From: an uncultured Bacteroidales bacterium
GTDB taxonomy: Bacteria; Bacteroidota; Bacteroidia; Bacteroidales; Paludibacteraceae
Assembly (NCBI GenBank): GCA_944321155.1
Contig: CALUKG010000005.1
Coordinates: forward strand, 1 to 59,985
Direction of reading: 5' to 3'
Length of the DNA stretch: 59,985 nt
Both the position numbers and the translations under genes were made by a program. The notes below the pieces were generated by a model. The model made no database searches. It was given only the letters and a program-made list of their open reading frames with translations, and was not told the origin of the DNA. Positions 44,838 through 54,293 of the stretch are shown here, in pieces; position 1 is the first letter of the stretch, and each line of letters begins with the position of its first letter.

Positions 44838-45758
44838 TTATAGTGTTCCAATTCTATATACTCCACCGTCTTTTGCCAATGTGGTAGCCTCAAATACCGA
44901 ACGTGCCTCATCAAGCAAGAGTTGCTGGTTGGTATAGCGGGCGGAAAAATGTCCGATTATCAATTGACGGACACGGGCCATACGGGCAATTTCCGCTGCC
45001 TGACGCGCTGTGCTATGCATGGTTTCCTTGGCACGGGGCAACATGGAGGAATCAAAAGTGGCCTCATGATAAAGGCAATCGACCCCCTCAATCCATGGAA
45101 TTATCTTCTCCGAATAGGCCGTATCCGAGCAATAGGCATAGCGAATGGCTGGTGTGGCGGGTGTAGTAAGCCGTTCGTTGGCTATGACACGTCCGTCTTC
45201 CGTTACAAAATCGGCTCCCTGCTTGATACGTGCTATCTCACGCACAGGTACCTGATAAGCATCTATCATTTCCCGTATGATGTGCCGCTCTCTTTCCTTT
45301 TCTGCAAAGAGATAGCCACAACAGGGTACACGGTGTTTCAAGGGAATGGAATAAACCTCCACGGAACGGTCTTCATATACCAATTCATGGCGTGAAGGGT
45401 TAATCGGCTCAAAGAAAACCTTATAGGGCATGCCTTCGCAGAAATAATCCAATTGCGCACGTAGAATTTTCTCCAAATCAGGATGAGCATGTATATGCAT
45501 ATCAGCGGTACGGTCAAGCATACCAAAACTCGACAAAAGCCCTATCAAGCCAAAACAGTGGTCACCATGCAAATGTGAAATAAAGATATGATTCAAACGG
45601 TTGGTTTTCACAGCATATTGCCGCATACGTATTTGGCAGCCTTCACCACAATCAATCAAAAACTGCTTGTCACGCAGTTCCAACAACTGGCTGCTCGGAT
45701 AGTTGATACGTGTTGGCAATGCAGAGCCACAACCTAATATGGTAACCGTGTTATTCAT
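44838..45758 (-). CDS. rnz: Ribonuclease Z
   Basis: A 306-residue tRNA 3'-processing endonuclease of the metallo-beta-lactamase fold. FISHLHGDHCFGL provides the HxHxDH zinc motif; CSDTAYSEKI, HEATF and LIIGHFSARY give the remaining metal-binding and activity motifs. Family length about 305, so full length. It trims tRNA precursors lacking encoded CCA. It follows lptB by 18 bp and precedes ridA by 33 bp, in one operon. Confidence 0.95.
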   Translation of the reverse strand: MNNTVTILGCGSALPTRINYPSSQLLELRDKQFLIDCGEGCQIRMRQYAVKTNRLNHIFISHLHGDHCFGLIGLLSSFGMLDRTADMHIHAHPDLEKILRAQLDYFCEGMPYKVFFEPINPSRHELVYEDRSVEVYSIPLKHRVPCCGYLFAEKERERHIIREMIDAYQVPVREIARIKQGADFVTEDGRVIANERLTTPATPAIRYAYCSDTAYSEKIIPWIEGVDCLYHEATFDSSMLPRAKETMHSTARQAAEIARMARVRQLIIGHFSARYTNQQLLLDEARSVFEATTLAKDGGVYRIGTL

Positions 45759-45776
45759 AGTTTCTTATCAGCATTA

Positions 45777-46538
45777 TCACATATCTTCAGGACGGCTTTT
45801 CTTTTTCAACTCAAAGTCACGTCCCAAATAATTCTTACGTACAATGGGGTTGGCAGCCAATTCTTCAGGTGAACCATGAAACAGAATCTTGCCTTCAAAA
45901 AGCAAATAGGCACGGTCGGTAATCATCAGTGTCTCATCCACATTATGGTCGGTAATAAGGATACCGATGTTCTTGTCTTTCAATCGCCAAACCACATCCT
46001 GAATTTCCTGCACCGCAATAGGGTCAACACCGGCAAAAGGTTCATCGAGCATGATGTAACGCGGCTCGATGGCCAAACAACGCGCAATCTCGGTACGGCG
46101 TCTTTCACCTCCCGAAAGGCGGTCACCCAAATTTTTGCGCACATGCGACAAATTGAATTCTTTGATTAGCTGTTCGAGTTTTTCCTTTTGATATTCCTTG
46201 GAGAAATTGGTCATTTCCAATACGGCGCGCAAATTATCCTCCACACTCATCTTGCGGAAAACAGAAGCTTCCTGCGGAAGATATCCGATGCCGTTTTGTG
46301 CACGCTTGTACATAGGAAAATTGGTTATGTCCATATCGTCAAGATAAATCTTCCCTTCATTGGGCGTCACCAATCCTGTTGTCATATAGAAAGTGGTCGT
46401 CTTGCCAGCACCGTTCGGCCCGAGCAAACCCACGATTTCTCCCTGATGCAATTCAATGGAAACATCATTAACGACTGTGCGCTTTCCATATCTCTTTACC
46501 AGATGTTCCGTGCGAAGCACCGTATTTGTCTCTTGCAT
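45777..46538 (-). CDS. lptB: LPS export ABC transporter ATP-binding protein
   Basis: A 253-residue ATPase. [12 protein letters not shown] is Walker A (about 40-48), [17 protein letters not shown] the signature, [16 protein letters not shown] the Walker B, and [20 protein letters not shown] the H-loop region, which in LptB closely matches. It powers LptFGC-driven transport of lipopolysaccharide from the inner membrane. The ATG at 46538 starts [20 protein letters not shown]; the frame reads further upstream but the promoter lies only 25 bp before this ATG, so the longer form is excluded. First gene of the minus-strand operon. Confidence 0.93.
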   Translation of the reverse strand: MQETNTVLRTEHLVKRYGKRTVVNDVSIELHQGEIVGLLGPNGAGKTTTFYMTTGLVTPNEGKIYLDDMDITNFPMYKRAQNGIGYLPQEASVFRKMSVEDNLRAVLEMTNFSKEYQKEKLEQLIKEFNLSHVRKNLGDRLSGGERRRTEIARCLAIEPRYIMLDEPFAGVDPIAVQEIQDVVWRLKDKNIGILITDHNVDETLMITDRAYLLFEGKILFHGSPEELAANPIVRKNYLGRDFELKKKSRPEDM

Positions 46539-46562
46539 ATTATAGATAATACTATTTTCCCA

Positions 46563-46592
46563 CAAAGGTACGTTTTTTTTCGAAACTTGCAA
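46563..46592 (-). promoter_or_regulatory. Promoter of the lptB-rnz-ridA-lipA operon
   Basis: Minus strand TTG (46592-46590), 19-bp spacer, TACCTTTG (46570-46563): consensus Bacteroidota promoter. Predicted transcript start near 46556, leader about 18 nt, which decides the LptB start at 46538. Confidence 0.78.
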
Positions 46593-46633
46593 TTGTAGGA
46601 GGGATTTCTGCGGCTTGCTGTATTTTTTCGAAT

Positions 46634-46783
46634 TCTCAAGCAAGCTTGGACGGGAAGAAGAAATTTATTTCCGAGACTTGCACTATCTTTAGAGAAGATA
46701 GGCTGCGCCTCGGAAATGCAAATTTTGAACGGCGCGAAGTAATTCTCAAGCGAGCTTGGATTACTTCGCTTGTTCAAAATTTG
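46634..46783. repeat. Duplicated segment with a long nested inverted repeat
   Basis: The lptB-purC spacer contains two related copies of CTCAAGC-AGCTTGGA (46634 and 46745) and two of CTTGCACTATCTTT (46677 and 46797), showing an internal duplication. Around the second copy lies a nested palindrome: CAAATTTTGAAC (46719-46730) with GTTCAAAATTTG (46772-46783), GCGAAGTAAT (46734-46743) with ATTACTTCGC (46760-46769), and AAGC-GA-GCTT (46748-46757) at the centre. Together the arms make an extended hairpin of about 65 nt. It overlaps the -33 element of the purC promoter. Confidence 0.8.
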
Positions 46784-46811
46784 TCACTTCGCTCGCCTTG
46801 CACTATCTTTG
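46781..46811 (+). promoter_or_regulatory. Promoter of the purC operon
   Basis: TTG 46781-46783, 20-bp spacer, TATCTTTG 46804-46811. Predicted start near 46818, leader about 34 nt before the purC ATG at 46852. The -33 TTG is the end of the large inverted repeat, so structure there could affect initiation. Confidence 0.78.
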
Positions 46812-46851
46812 TCCATTGTTCGGAATACTATTACATAAACTTTATAGCTAT

Positions 46852-47799
46852 ATGAATCAAGCACTTACAAAAACCGATTACCATTTTAAAGGACAAACTG
46901 GCGTTTACCACGGAAAAGTACGCGACGTTTACAGCGTAGACGACAAGCTCATTATGGTGGCAACTGACAGAATTTCAGCGTTTGACGTTGTATTGCCAAA
47001 AGGAATTCCTTACAAAGGACAAATGCTTAACCAGATTGCAGCCAAGTTTCTGGACGCCACAACGGATATCGTACCCAACTGGAAATTGGCTTCTCCTGAC
47101 CCAATGGTTACCGTTGGAGTACGCTGCCAGGGATTTCCTGTTGAAATGATTGTAAGAGGTTATCTTTGCGGAAGCGCATGGAGAGCCTATAAAAACGGAG
47201 TGAGAGAAATATGCGGCGTCAAGATTCCGGAAGGAATGAGAGAAAACCAGAAATTCCCACAACCTATCATCACCCCAACTACAAAGGCGGAAATTGGTGA
47301 ACACGACCAGGATATTTCAAAAGAGGAAATCATTGCACAAGGCCTTGTTTCTGCTGAAGACTATGCTTTGCTTGAAAAATATACCCTAGCCCTCTTCCAA
47401 AGAGGTACTGAAATAGCTGCCCAAAGAGGATTGATTTTGGTGGATACCAAATATGAGTTCGGCAAACACGACGGCACTATCTACCTGATGGACGAAATAC
47501 ATACACCCGACTCTTCACGCTATTTCTATGCAGAAGGCTATGAAGAACGCTTTGAAAAAGGGGAAGCCCAAAAGCAACTTTCCAAAGAGTTTGTACGTGA
47601 ATGGCTGATGGACAACGGATTCCAAGGTAAAGCCGGCCAACAGGTTCCTGAAATGACCGACGCTATTGTGGAAAGCATCAGCGAAAGATACATCGAACTG
47701 TATGAACACATTACAGGCGAGAAATTTGTGAGAGCCAATACTGAAGGTCTGGAACAACGTATCGAAAACAATGTAAACGCATATCTGGCTGACAAATAA
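46852..47799 (+). CDS. purC: Phosphoribosylaminoimidazole-succinocarboxamide synthase
   Basis: A 315-residue SAICAR synthetase, step 7 of IMP synthesis: condenses CAIR with aspartate using [30 protein letters not shown] begins the ATP-grasp-like fold. [32 protein letters not shown] and [28 protein letters not shown] are the conserved motifs. The ATG at 46852 is set by the promoter and by homologous starts; the frame extends upstream into the promoter and is not used. First gene of a nine-gene plus-strand operon with gaps of 30 bp or less. Confidence 0.95.
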   Translation: MNQALTKTDYHFKGQTGVYHGKVRDVYSVDDKLIMVATDRISAFDVVLPKGIPYKGQMLNQIAAKFLDATTDIVPNWKLASPDPMVTVGVRCQGFPVEMIVRGYLCGSAWRAYKNGVREICGVKIPEGMRENQKFPQPIITPTTKAEIGEHDQDISKEEIIAQGLVSAEDYALLEKYTLALFQRGTEIAAQRGLILVDTKYEFGKHDGTIYLMDEIHTPDSSRYFYAEGYEERFEKGEAQKQLSKEFVREWLMDNGFQGKAGQQVPEMTDAIVESISERYIELYEHITGEKFVRANTEGLEQRIENNVNAYLADK

Positions 47800-47806
47800 G
47801 ACGGAT

Positions 47807-48805
47807 ATGCAGACACGCCGGAACATCTGTTTCATTTTTCTTTGCCTGCTTTTAGTGGCAATGTTTATAACCGACATTTGTTTCGGCAGTGTTTCCATGC
47901 ACTTACGTGACGTATGGGCAGTGCTCAGCGGACAATCGACCGATGAGATTTCAAGGGAGATTATTCTGAACCTTCGACTTCCACGGGCCATTACTGCTGT
48001 TATTGCTGGCATTGCATTGTCGGTAGCGGGCCTGCTCATGCAGACACTATTCAGAAATCCGCTGGCCGACCCCTATATTCTAGGGGTCAGTTCCGGCGCT
48101 ACTTTTGGAGTTGCCATGACCATCATGGCGGGAACACTCACAGGTGTATATGTAACCAGCCAATGGGCAACAGCCACGGCTGCCGTTTGCGGAGCTTCGG
48201 TCGTACTGCTCATCGTTTTGGCCGTTTCCTTTAAAATCAGAGACTCCGTTTCTTTGCTCATCGTGGGAATCATGCTGAGCAGCATTGCAGGAGCTCTCGT
48301 TAACATTATACAGAATTACAGTAATCCGGATGCTCTCAAGTTGTTCATTGTATGGACATTAGGAAGCCTCTCGGCAGTCAGTTGGCAACAGATGGGGGCT
48401 TTGTTGGCCATGGTTGTGCCTGGTCTTATCATTGCCTTTGCCCTTATCAAAACACTCAACGGACTCCTGCTTAGTGAAAATTATGCCAGAAGTTTGGGAA
48501 TTTCCATTCCCCTAACACGGTTTCTCATCATTTTGGCTACCGGACTTATGGCTGGAGGAGTAACTGCATTTACCGGTCCGATAGCCTTTGTAGGCGTGGC
48601 TGTTCCACACATAGCAAGAGGACTGCTACAATCGGCCAATCACAGAAGCGTTATGCCCTGTACTGCACTTTGCGGCGCCAACCTGTTGCTGATATGCGAC
48701 CTGATTTCCAAAACAACCACACACAACTTGCCCATCAGTACTGTGAGTGCACTTTTTGGAGCACCGGTAATTATATGGATCATACTTAACCAAAAACACC
48801 AATGA
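47807..48805 (+). CDS. FecCD-type ABC transporter permease
   Basis: A 332-residue membrane permease of the iron-siderophore/vitamin B12 (FecCD/BtuC) family. LRLPRAITAVIAGIALSVAGLLMQTLFRNPLADPYILGVSSGA is the classic motif, and GPIAFVGVAVPHIAR the cytoplasmic coupling helix region. About nine membrane segments. Usually encoded with a substrate-binding protein and an ATPase; neither is adjacent here, so it must share partners encoded elsewhere. The start lies 7 bp after purC and the stop overlaps the next gene (ATGA). Substrate (iron chelate, haem or cobalamin) is not predictable. Confidence 0.9.
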   Translation: MQTRRNICFIFLCLLLVAMFITDICFGSVSMHLRDVWAVLSGQSTDEISREIILNLRLPRAITAVIAGIALSVAGLLMQTLFRNPLADPYILGVSSGATFGVAMTIMAGTLTGVYVTSQWATATAAVCGASVVLLIVLAVSFKIRDSVSLLIVGIMLSSIAGALVNIIQNYSNPDALKLFIVWTLGSLSAVSWQQMGALLAMVVPGLIIAFALIKTLNGLLLSENYARSLGISIPLTRFLIILATGLMAGGVTAFTGPIAFVGVAVPHIARGLLQSANHRSVMPCTALCGANLLLICDLISKTTTHNLPISTVSALFGAPVIIWIILNQKHQ

Positions 48806-50079
48806 ACAGACAAGAAAGACAAGAGATTATCTCTATTATCAAACAAGAAGTAATTCCGGCTATCGGATGTACGGAACCGATTGCAGTAGCCCTTTGTGTG
48901 GCAAAAGCAACTGAAACTTTGGGACAAAAACCGGAACATATACATGTTGCACTGAGTGCCAACATGCTTAAGAATGCCATGGGTGTGGGCATACCCGGAA
49001 CAGGTATGATTGGTCTGCCCATTGCCATTGCCCTTGGAGCACTTATCGGAAAATCAGCCTACCTGCTGGAAGTGCTTAAAGACTGCACACCCGAAAGTGT
49101 TGAAGCGGGCAAACAATATATTGACGAAAAACGCATTGAGGTTGTGCTCAACAAAGAGACAACTGAAAAGCTCTACATAGAAGTAACCTGCAAGGCTGCT
49201 GATTCACATGCAACCGCTATCATCACCACTAACCACACCCATTTTTCCTATATAGAAAAAGACGGAGAGGTATTGCTGAAAGAGGAAGGTGGTCAACAGG
49301 AAGAAAGCGAACACTGTGTTCAGTTGTCAATGACCAAGGTATATGAATTTGCCATGACCGCACCATTGGAGGAAATAGAGTTCATTACTGAAACCGAACA
49401 TTTGAATGCTGCTGCATCAGAAGCTTCCCTTCAAGGAAATTATGGACACGCTCTGGGAAAAACCCTACGAGGCAGCATTGAAAAGGACATATTGGGCGAT
49501 ACCGTATTCTCACACATGCTCTCAAGCACAGCAGCCGCCTGCGATGCCCGCATGGCGGGAGCTATGATTCCGGTAATGAGCAATTCCGGCAGCGGTAACC
49601 AGGGTATATGTGCCACCATGCCTGTGGTGACGTATGCGCGTGAAAAACAGAAAACACATGAAGAGTTGGTGAGAGCTCTGATGTTGAGCCACTTGACGGT
49701 CATTTACATCAAGCAGAATCTCGGCCGTCTGTCCGCTCTGTGCGGCTGTGTTGTGGCAGCAACAGGTTCTTCATGCGGTTTGACCTATCTGATGGGTGGA
49801 GACTTTGAAACCATCTGCTATGCTGTCAAAAACATGATTGCCACCCTCACCGGCATGATATGTGACGGGGCAAAACCCAGTTGCGCACTGAAAGTGGCCA
49901 GCGGTATCAACACGGCAGTACTGTCAGCCCTGCTTGCCATTGAACACAAGAGTGTCAGCAGCATGGAAGGCATCATTGCCGATGATGTGGACGTATGCAT
50001 CCGCAATCTGGCTACCATAGGCAGAGACGGAATGACAGAGACCGACAAACTCATTCTGGACATCATGCTGAAAAAATAA
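48802..50079 (+). CDS. L-cysteine desulfidase-like protein (UPF0597/YhaM/CyuA family)
   Basis: A 425-residue protein of the serine dehydratase alpha-like family that includes E. coli CyuA (YhaM). The N-terminal EVIPAIGCTEPIAVALC holds the first cluster cysteine, and SNSGSGNQGICATMPVV and MICDGAKPSCALKVASG carry the other conserved cysteines for a [4Fe-4S] cluster. Such enzymes degrade L-cysteine to pyruvate, ammonia and sulfide, or act on related beta-substituted amino acids. The start overlaps the permease stop by 4 bp. Substrate not proven. Confidence 0.88.
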   Translation: MNRQERQEIISIIKQEVIPAIGCTEPIAVALCVAKATETLGQKPEHIHVALSANMLKNAMGVGIPGTGMIGLPIAIALGALIGKSAYLLEVLKDCTPESVEAGKQYIDEKRIEVVLNKETTEKLYIEVTCKAADSHATAIITTNHTHFSYIEKDGEVLLKEEGGQQEESEHCVQLSMTKVYEFAMTAPLEEIEFITETEHLNAAASEASLQGNYGHALGKTLRGSIEKDILGDTVFSHMLSSTAAACDARMAGAMIPVMSNSGSGNQGICATMPVVTYAREKQKTHEELVRALMLSHLTVIYIKQNLGRLSALCGCVVAATGSSCGLTYLMGGDFETICYAVKNMIATLTGMICDGAKPSCALKVASGINTAVLSALLAIEHKSVSSMEGIIADDVDVCIRNLATIGRDGMTETDKLILDIMLKK

Positions 50080-50105
50080 CCGAGGAACAATTTATTCAAA
50101 ACAAG

Positions 50106-50984
50106 ATGATACAATCAATGACCGGCTACGGCAAAGCCGAGATAGAATTTGCCGACAAAAAAATTACTGTAGAGATCAAATCGCTTAACAGCAAACAGAT
50201 GGATTTGTCAGCCCGTCTGCCTTACGCTTATAGAAGCAGGGAAATTGAGTTGCGCAACATTGTTGCTCAAAAGCTCTTGAGAGGAAAGGTTGATTTCAAC
50301 ATCAATGTAGAACAGCAAGGCCAAACTACTTTAGGCCAACAAATCAATACGGAGATTCTTCTTGACTATCACAGACAAATCTGCCAGATTTCGGAGCAGT
50401 CAGGTATTCCTTTGCCACACAATTGGTTTGAAACCTTATTGAGAATGCCGGATGTGCTCAAAACAACTCCAACCGAAGCCGACGAACAGGAAATCAATGC
50501 TGTTGTGAATGTGCTCAACCAAGCTATTGACAACCTTATCGCTTTCCGCAAACAGGAAGGTGCATCGCTCCACAAAATGTTTGTCCAAAAAGTGGAACGC
50601 ATCGGTTCGCTGCTTGAGGAGGTGGAAAAATATGAGAAAGAGCGCGTGGAGAAAATCAGAAGCAGAATAGAAGAAAACCTGCAAACATTGGCCGAAAAAG
50701 TGGAGATTGATCGAAACAGACTGGAACAGGAGATGATTTTCTACATTGAAAAACTGGATGTCAATGAAGAAAAGGTGCGCCTGCGCAATCACCTGCGTTA
50801 TTTCATTGAAACCATGGAAAGCGAAGAAGGCCCGGGCAAGAAACTCGGCTTTATCGCTCAGGAAATGGGACGCGAAATCAACACATTGGGTTCGAAATCC
50901 AACCACAGCGAGATGCAAAAGATTGTGGTCATGATGAAGGACGAACTCGAACAAATCAAGGAACAAGTACTCAACGTACTCTAA
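50106..50984 (+). CDS. YicC family endoribonuclease-like protein
   Basis: A 292-residue YicC homologue. The start, MIQSMTGYGKAEIEF, and the SLNSKQMDLSARLPYAYRSREIELRN, EQEMIFYIEKLDVNEE(K)VRLRNHL and KKLGFIAQEMGREINTLGSKSN motifs are diagnostic. YicC proteins have been described as endoribonucleases affecting small-RNA turnover in E. coli; the activity here is by homology. The ATG at 50106 is used; the frame upstream of it belongs to no protein. 26 bp after the desulfidase-like gene and 13 bp before gmk, the usual yicC-gmk order. Confidence 0.9.
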   Translation: MIQSMTGYGKAEIEFADKKITVEIKSLNSKQMDLSARLPYAYRSREIELRNIVAQKLLRGKVDFNINVEQQGQTTLGQQINTEILLDYHRQICQISEQSGIPLPHNWFETLLRMPDVLKTTPTEADEQEINAVVNVLNQAIDNLIAFRKQEGASLHKMFVQKVERIGSLLEEVEKYEKERVEKIRSRIEENLQTLAEKVEIDRNRLEQEMIFYIEKLDVNEEKVRLRNHLRYFIETMESEEGPGKKLGFIAQEMGREINTLGSKSNHSEMQKIVVMMKDELEQIKEQVLNVL

Positions 50985-50997
50985 AACAAAGACTAAG

Positions 50998-51561
50998 ATG
51001 ATTATTATATTTTCTGCCCCTTCGGGCTCGGGCAAAAGTACCATTGTCAACTACCTGCTTGAACGGCATCCGGAACTGGAATTTTCAGTATCGGCCACCA
51101 GTCGTGCACCCAGAGGTACAGAGCAACACGGAGAGGCCTATTATTTTCTGACAACAGAAGAATTCAAGCAAAAGATAGCTGAAAATGCTTTTGTTGAATA
51201 CGAAGAAGTGTACAGCGGCTGCTACTACGGTACGCTCAAATCGGAAATTGAGCGCATCAGTGCCAAAGGCCACCATGTGGTCTTTGACGTGGATGTTGTG
51301 GGCGGCTGCAATCTGAAGCGGATATTCGGCGAAGAGGCTCTTTCCATCTTCATTGCCCCTCCCAGTGTGGAGGTATTGCGCCAACGTCTGAAAGGTCGTG
51401 GAACCGATTCGGACGAGATGATAGAAAAGCGTGTTGACAAAGCCGAATATGAGATGACCTTTGCTCCCAAATTTGACAAAATCATAGTCAACGACTGTCT
51501 GGAAGACGCTCTGCAGGAGGCTGAAACGGCCATACTCCAATTTATCCACCCGAAAGCATAA
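50998..51561 (+). CDS. gmk: Guanylate kinase
   Basis: A 187-residue nucleotide kinase: GMP + ATP to GDP + ADP. IIIFSAPSGSGKSTIVNYL is the P-loop; FSVSATSRAPRGTEQHGEAYYFLTTEEF carries GMP-binding residues; VFDVDVVGGCNLKR and RLKGRGTDSDEMIEKRV complete it. Full length for the enzyme. Placed between yicC and nadD (4 bp), a common bacterial neighbourhood. Confidence 0.95.
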   Translation: MIIIFSAPSGSGKSTIVNYLLERHPELEFSVSATSRAPRGTEQHGEAYYFLTTEEFKQKIAENAFVEYEEVYSGCYYGTLKSEIERISAKGHHVVFDVDVVGGCNLKRIFGEEALSIFIAPPSVEVLRQRLKGRGTDSDEMIEKRVDKAEYEMTFAPKFDKIIVNDCLEDALQEAETAILQFIHPKA

Positions 51562-51565
51562 AATT

Positions 51566-52135
51566 ATGAATATAGGTCTTTTTTCAGGTTCATTCAATCC
51601 GATACACAAAGGACATATTGCCTTGGCTGAATACATCCGCCACCATGCCCATATAGACGAGGTATGGTTTGTGGTGTCGCCACGCAATCCGCTGAAAGAA
51701 GACCATCTGCTCATTGACGAACAGCACAGGCTGAAAATGGTGGAACTTGCCATCAAAGACCGTGAAGGACTGAAGGTATCGGATGTGGAAATGAACATGC
51801 CCAAGCCTTCCTATACGGTCAATACACTCAAAAAGCTGAGTGCCAGTTATCCTGAGCACCGCTTTCATCTCATTATCGGAACCGACAATATGCTGTCATT
51901 CCACTTGTGGAAGGATTACCACTACATTCTGGAACATTATCCTATCCTTGTCTATCCGCGTGACAAGGAAGATATACCAGCCAGCTATCCTTCCATGCAA
52001 GTTATACACGCCCCACTCTATCCTATCAGTTCGACACAGATACGCGAAATGATCAGGCATCATGAGGATATATCCGAATGGGTGGCGCCAGAAGTGATGG
52101 ATTACATACAACAAATGCAACTTTATATTGATTGA
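51566..52135 (+). CDS. nadD: Nicotinate-nucleotide adenylyltransferase
   Basis: A 189-residue nucleotidyltransferase: NaMN + ATP to deamido-NAD. The HIGH-like motif is NIGLFSGSFNPIHKGHIALAEY; a ISSTQIREMIRHHEDISEWV tail is the ISSTxIR motif. Also YTVNTLKKL and LIIGTDNMLSFHLWKDY. Full length. The last bases overlap the first of the following pectin-degrading gene. An essential core gene. Confidence 0.94.
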   Translation: MNIGLFSGSFNPIHKGHIALAEYIRHHAHIDEVWFVVSPRNPLKEDHLLIDEQHRLKMVELAIKDREGLKVSDVEMNMPKPSYTVNTLKKLSASYPEHRFHLIIGTDNMLSFHLWKDYHYILEHYPILVYPRDKEDIPASYPSMQVIHAPLYPISSTQIREMIRHHEDISEWVAPEVMDYIQQMQLYID

Positions 52136-54279
52136 TGATTATGAAAAAAAGCCTTTTAATCTTATGCCTGCTTGGTGGAATGCTGCAAGTGATGGCAAAG
52201 AAAACCGACCATTCGCATGATTATTACATGGAATGGGCTGAACGCATTGCCAATTCGGAAATGCAGCACAACGAACACCTATGGATGGCAGATTTCAGAA
52301 AAAAGCCCAAATGGGACTATACACAAGGTCTGGTGGCCAAATCCATGCTGGAGCTGTATAAGAACACAGCCAACCAACGCTATTTGGACTATGTGGCCGA
52401 CTTTGCCGATTTCTTCATTGACTCGACCGGCACCATCATGACCTACAAGAAAAGCGATTATAACATTGACCGCATCAACGGTGGTGTATTTCTTTTCGAC
52501 CTTTACCATTTCATACCCAAACCACAATACAAAACCGCACTGGATACGCTACGCTCGCAATTGGACACGCATCCGAGAGTAAAAGCCGGTGCCTTTTGGC
52601 ACAAAAAGGTATATCCGCACCAAGTATGGCTGGACGGCATTTATATGGGTTCGCCTTTCTATGCACGCTATTGCCATGAATTCAACCAACCGCAATATTA
52701 CGATGATGTAGCTTTGCAGATTATCGTTGCCGACACCTATACACGTGACCCCAAAACCGGTTTGAACTATCACGGCTGGGACGAAAGCAAACAACAGGCG
52801 TGGGCCGACAAGGAAACCGGCTGTTCGCCTAATTTCTGGAGCAGAAGCATCGGCTGGTATTGCATGGCCATTGTGGATGTGCTGGACTATCTGCCCGCAG
52901 ACCACAAGGACCGCCAACAACTCATTGACATATTGAACCGTGTGTGCAAATCACTGCTCAAATACCAGGACAAAAAGACAAAAATGTGGTATCAGGTAAC
53001 CAATATGCCCAAACGGGAAGGCAACTATCTGGAATCGACCGGAACGACCATGTATTGCTATGCCATGGCCAAAGGAGCTCGGAAAGGCTATCTGCCAGAG
53101 AAATATCTACTGGAAGCCCGCGAGATATTTGACGGACTATGTGAATACAGCACCCAGGAAAATCCGGATGGTACTACCTCCATTACCCGTGCCTGCGCTG
53201 TAGCCGGATTGGGTGGCAAGCCCTACAGAAGCGGTACGTATGAATATTACATATCAGAACCTGCACGCAATGATGACCCCAAAGTAATCGGTCCTTTCAT
53301 CTTGGCAGCTCTTGAATTGGCTCACGCTACCCCTCATATTGTTGTGGCAAAAGACGGTAGCGGTGATTATAAAACCCTGCAGGCAGCCATTAACGCAGTG
53401 CCTGACTACAGAAAATCAAGAACCATCATATATGTGAAGCCCGGTGTTTATAAGGAAAAGGTGGTGATTCCTGCCAGCAAGCAACTTCTTTCCATCATTG
53501 GAAACAATCCGGAAAACACCATTATCACTTATGACAACTATGCAGGCAAAGAGAGCCCCTTCAACGGAACATTGGGAACTTCCGGTTCGGCTACCCTCTA
53601 TGCCTATCCTGACGATTTATACATGGAAAACCTGACCATAGCCAACACGGCCGGCATGGACCAACCCATCAAGGGCAAAGGCACACAGGCAGTAGCCGCC
53701 CATGTAAGCGCTGACCGGGTGATGTTTGTCAATTGCCGCTTTATCGGCAACCAGGACACGCTGTTTACCTATCGTCCCCATTCACGCCAATATTACAAGA
53801 ACTGCTACATTGAAGGTACGACCGATTTTATTTTCGGTTGGGCGGCAGCCGTGTTTGACCAATGCATCATACACAGCAAGAAAGATTCCTATATTACCGC
53901 CGCTTCTACCAACGAAGATGCTGCCTACGGCTATTTGTTTTACCAATGCCAGCTCACAGCCGACAGCCTTACCACCAAAGTATATCTGGGCAGACCGTGG
54001 CGGCCGTATGCCAAGACCGTTTTCATGGAATGTGAAATGGGGTCACATATCCGTCCCGAAGGTTGGCACAACTGGAACAAGCCATTGGCAGAAGAAGTAA
54101 GTTATTACGGCGAATGCAAGAATTTCGGTCCTGGTGCCGACCTGTCGCAACGGGTGCCATGGAGCAAAAAAATGACAGAAGAAGAAGCTAAGGCATACAG
54201 CCTTGAAAATATATTGGCTGGGGAAGACGGATGGGCACCTCAGACCGGCATCATACGCTATGAACCCATCAAACAATAA
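52135..54279 (+). CDS. Bifunctional GH105 unsaturated rhamnogalacturonyl hydrolase - CE8 pectin methylesterase
   Basis: A 714-residue secreted fusion. Signal peptide with MKKSLLILCLLGGMLQVMA (ATG 52141 also possible). Residues about 30-390 are GH105 (YteR-like): KWDYTQGLVAKSMLELY, WLDGIYMGSPFYARY with the catalytic aspartate, and CSPNFWSRSIGWYCMAIVDVL. Residues about 400-714 are CE8: VAKDGSGDYKTLQAAINAVP, FIGNQDTLFTY and GTTDFIFGWAAAVFDQC with the two catalytic aspartates (about 541 and 563), YLGRPWRPYAKTVF with the catalytic arginine. It would demethylate pectin and cleave unsaturated oligosaccharide ends in the periplasm. Located in a nucleotide-metabolism operon rather than a PUL. Confidence 0.93.
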   Translation: MIMKKSLLILCLLGGMLQVMAKKTDHSHDYYMEWAERIANSEMQHNEHLWMADFRKKPKWDYTQGLVAKSMLELYKNTANQRYLDYVADFADFFIDSTGTIMTYKKSDYNIDRINGGVFLFDLYHFIPKPQYKTALDTLRSQLDTHPRVKAGAFWHKKVYPHQVWLDGIYMGSPFYARYCHEFNQPQYYDDVALQIIVADTYTRDPKTGLNYHGWDESKQQAWADKETGCSPNFWSRSIGWYCMAIVDVLDYLPADHKDRQQLIDILNRVCKSLLKYQDKKTKMWYQVTNMPKREGNYLESTGTTMYCYAMAKGARKGYLPEKYLLEAREIFDGLCEYSTQENPDGTTSITRACAVAGLGGKPYRSGTYEYYISEPARNDDPKVIGPFILAALELAHATPHIVVAKDGSGDYKTLQAAINAVPDYRKSRTIIYVKPGVYKEKVVIPASKQLLSIIGNNPENTIITYDNYAGKESPFNGTLGTSGSATLYAYPDDLYMENLTIANTAGMDQPIKGKGTQAVAAHVSADRVMFVNCRFIGNQDTLFTYRPHSRQYYKNCYIEGTTDFIFGWAAAVFDQCIIHSKKDSYITAASTNEDAAYGYLFYQCQLTADSLTTKVYLGRPWRPYAKTVFMECEMGSHIRPEGWHNWNKPLAEEVSYYGECKNFGPGADLSQRVPWSKKMTEEEAKAYSLENILAGEDGWAPQTGIIRYEPIKQ

Positions 54280-54293
54280 TTAAACTCATTAAA

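Noticed and set aside
46539-46643. N-terminal extension of LptB by 35 residues
   Set aside because: The consensus promoter lies at 46563-46592, downstream of that extended start, so the extension would not be transcribed.
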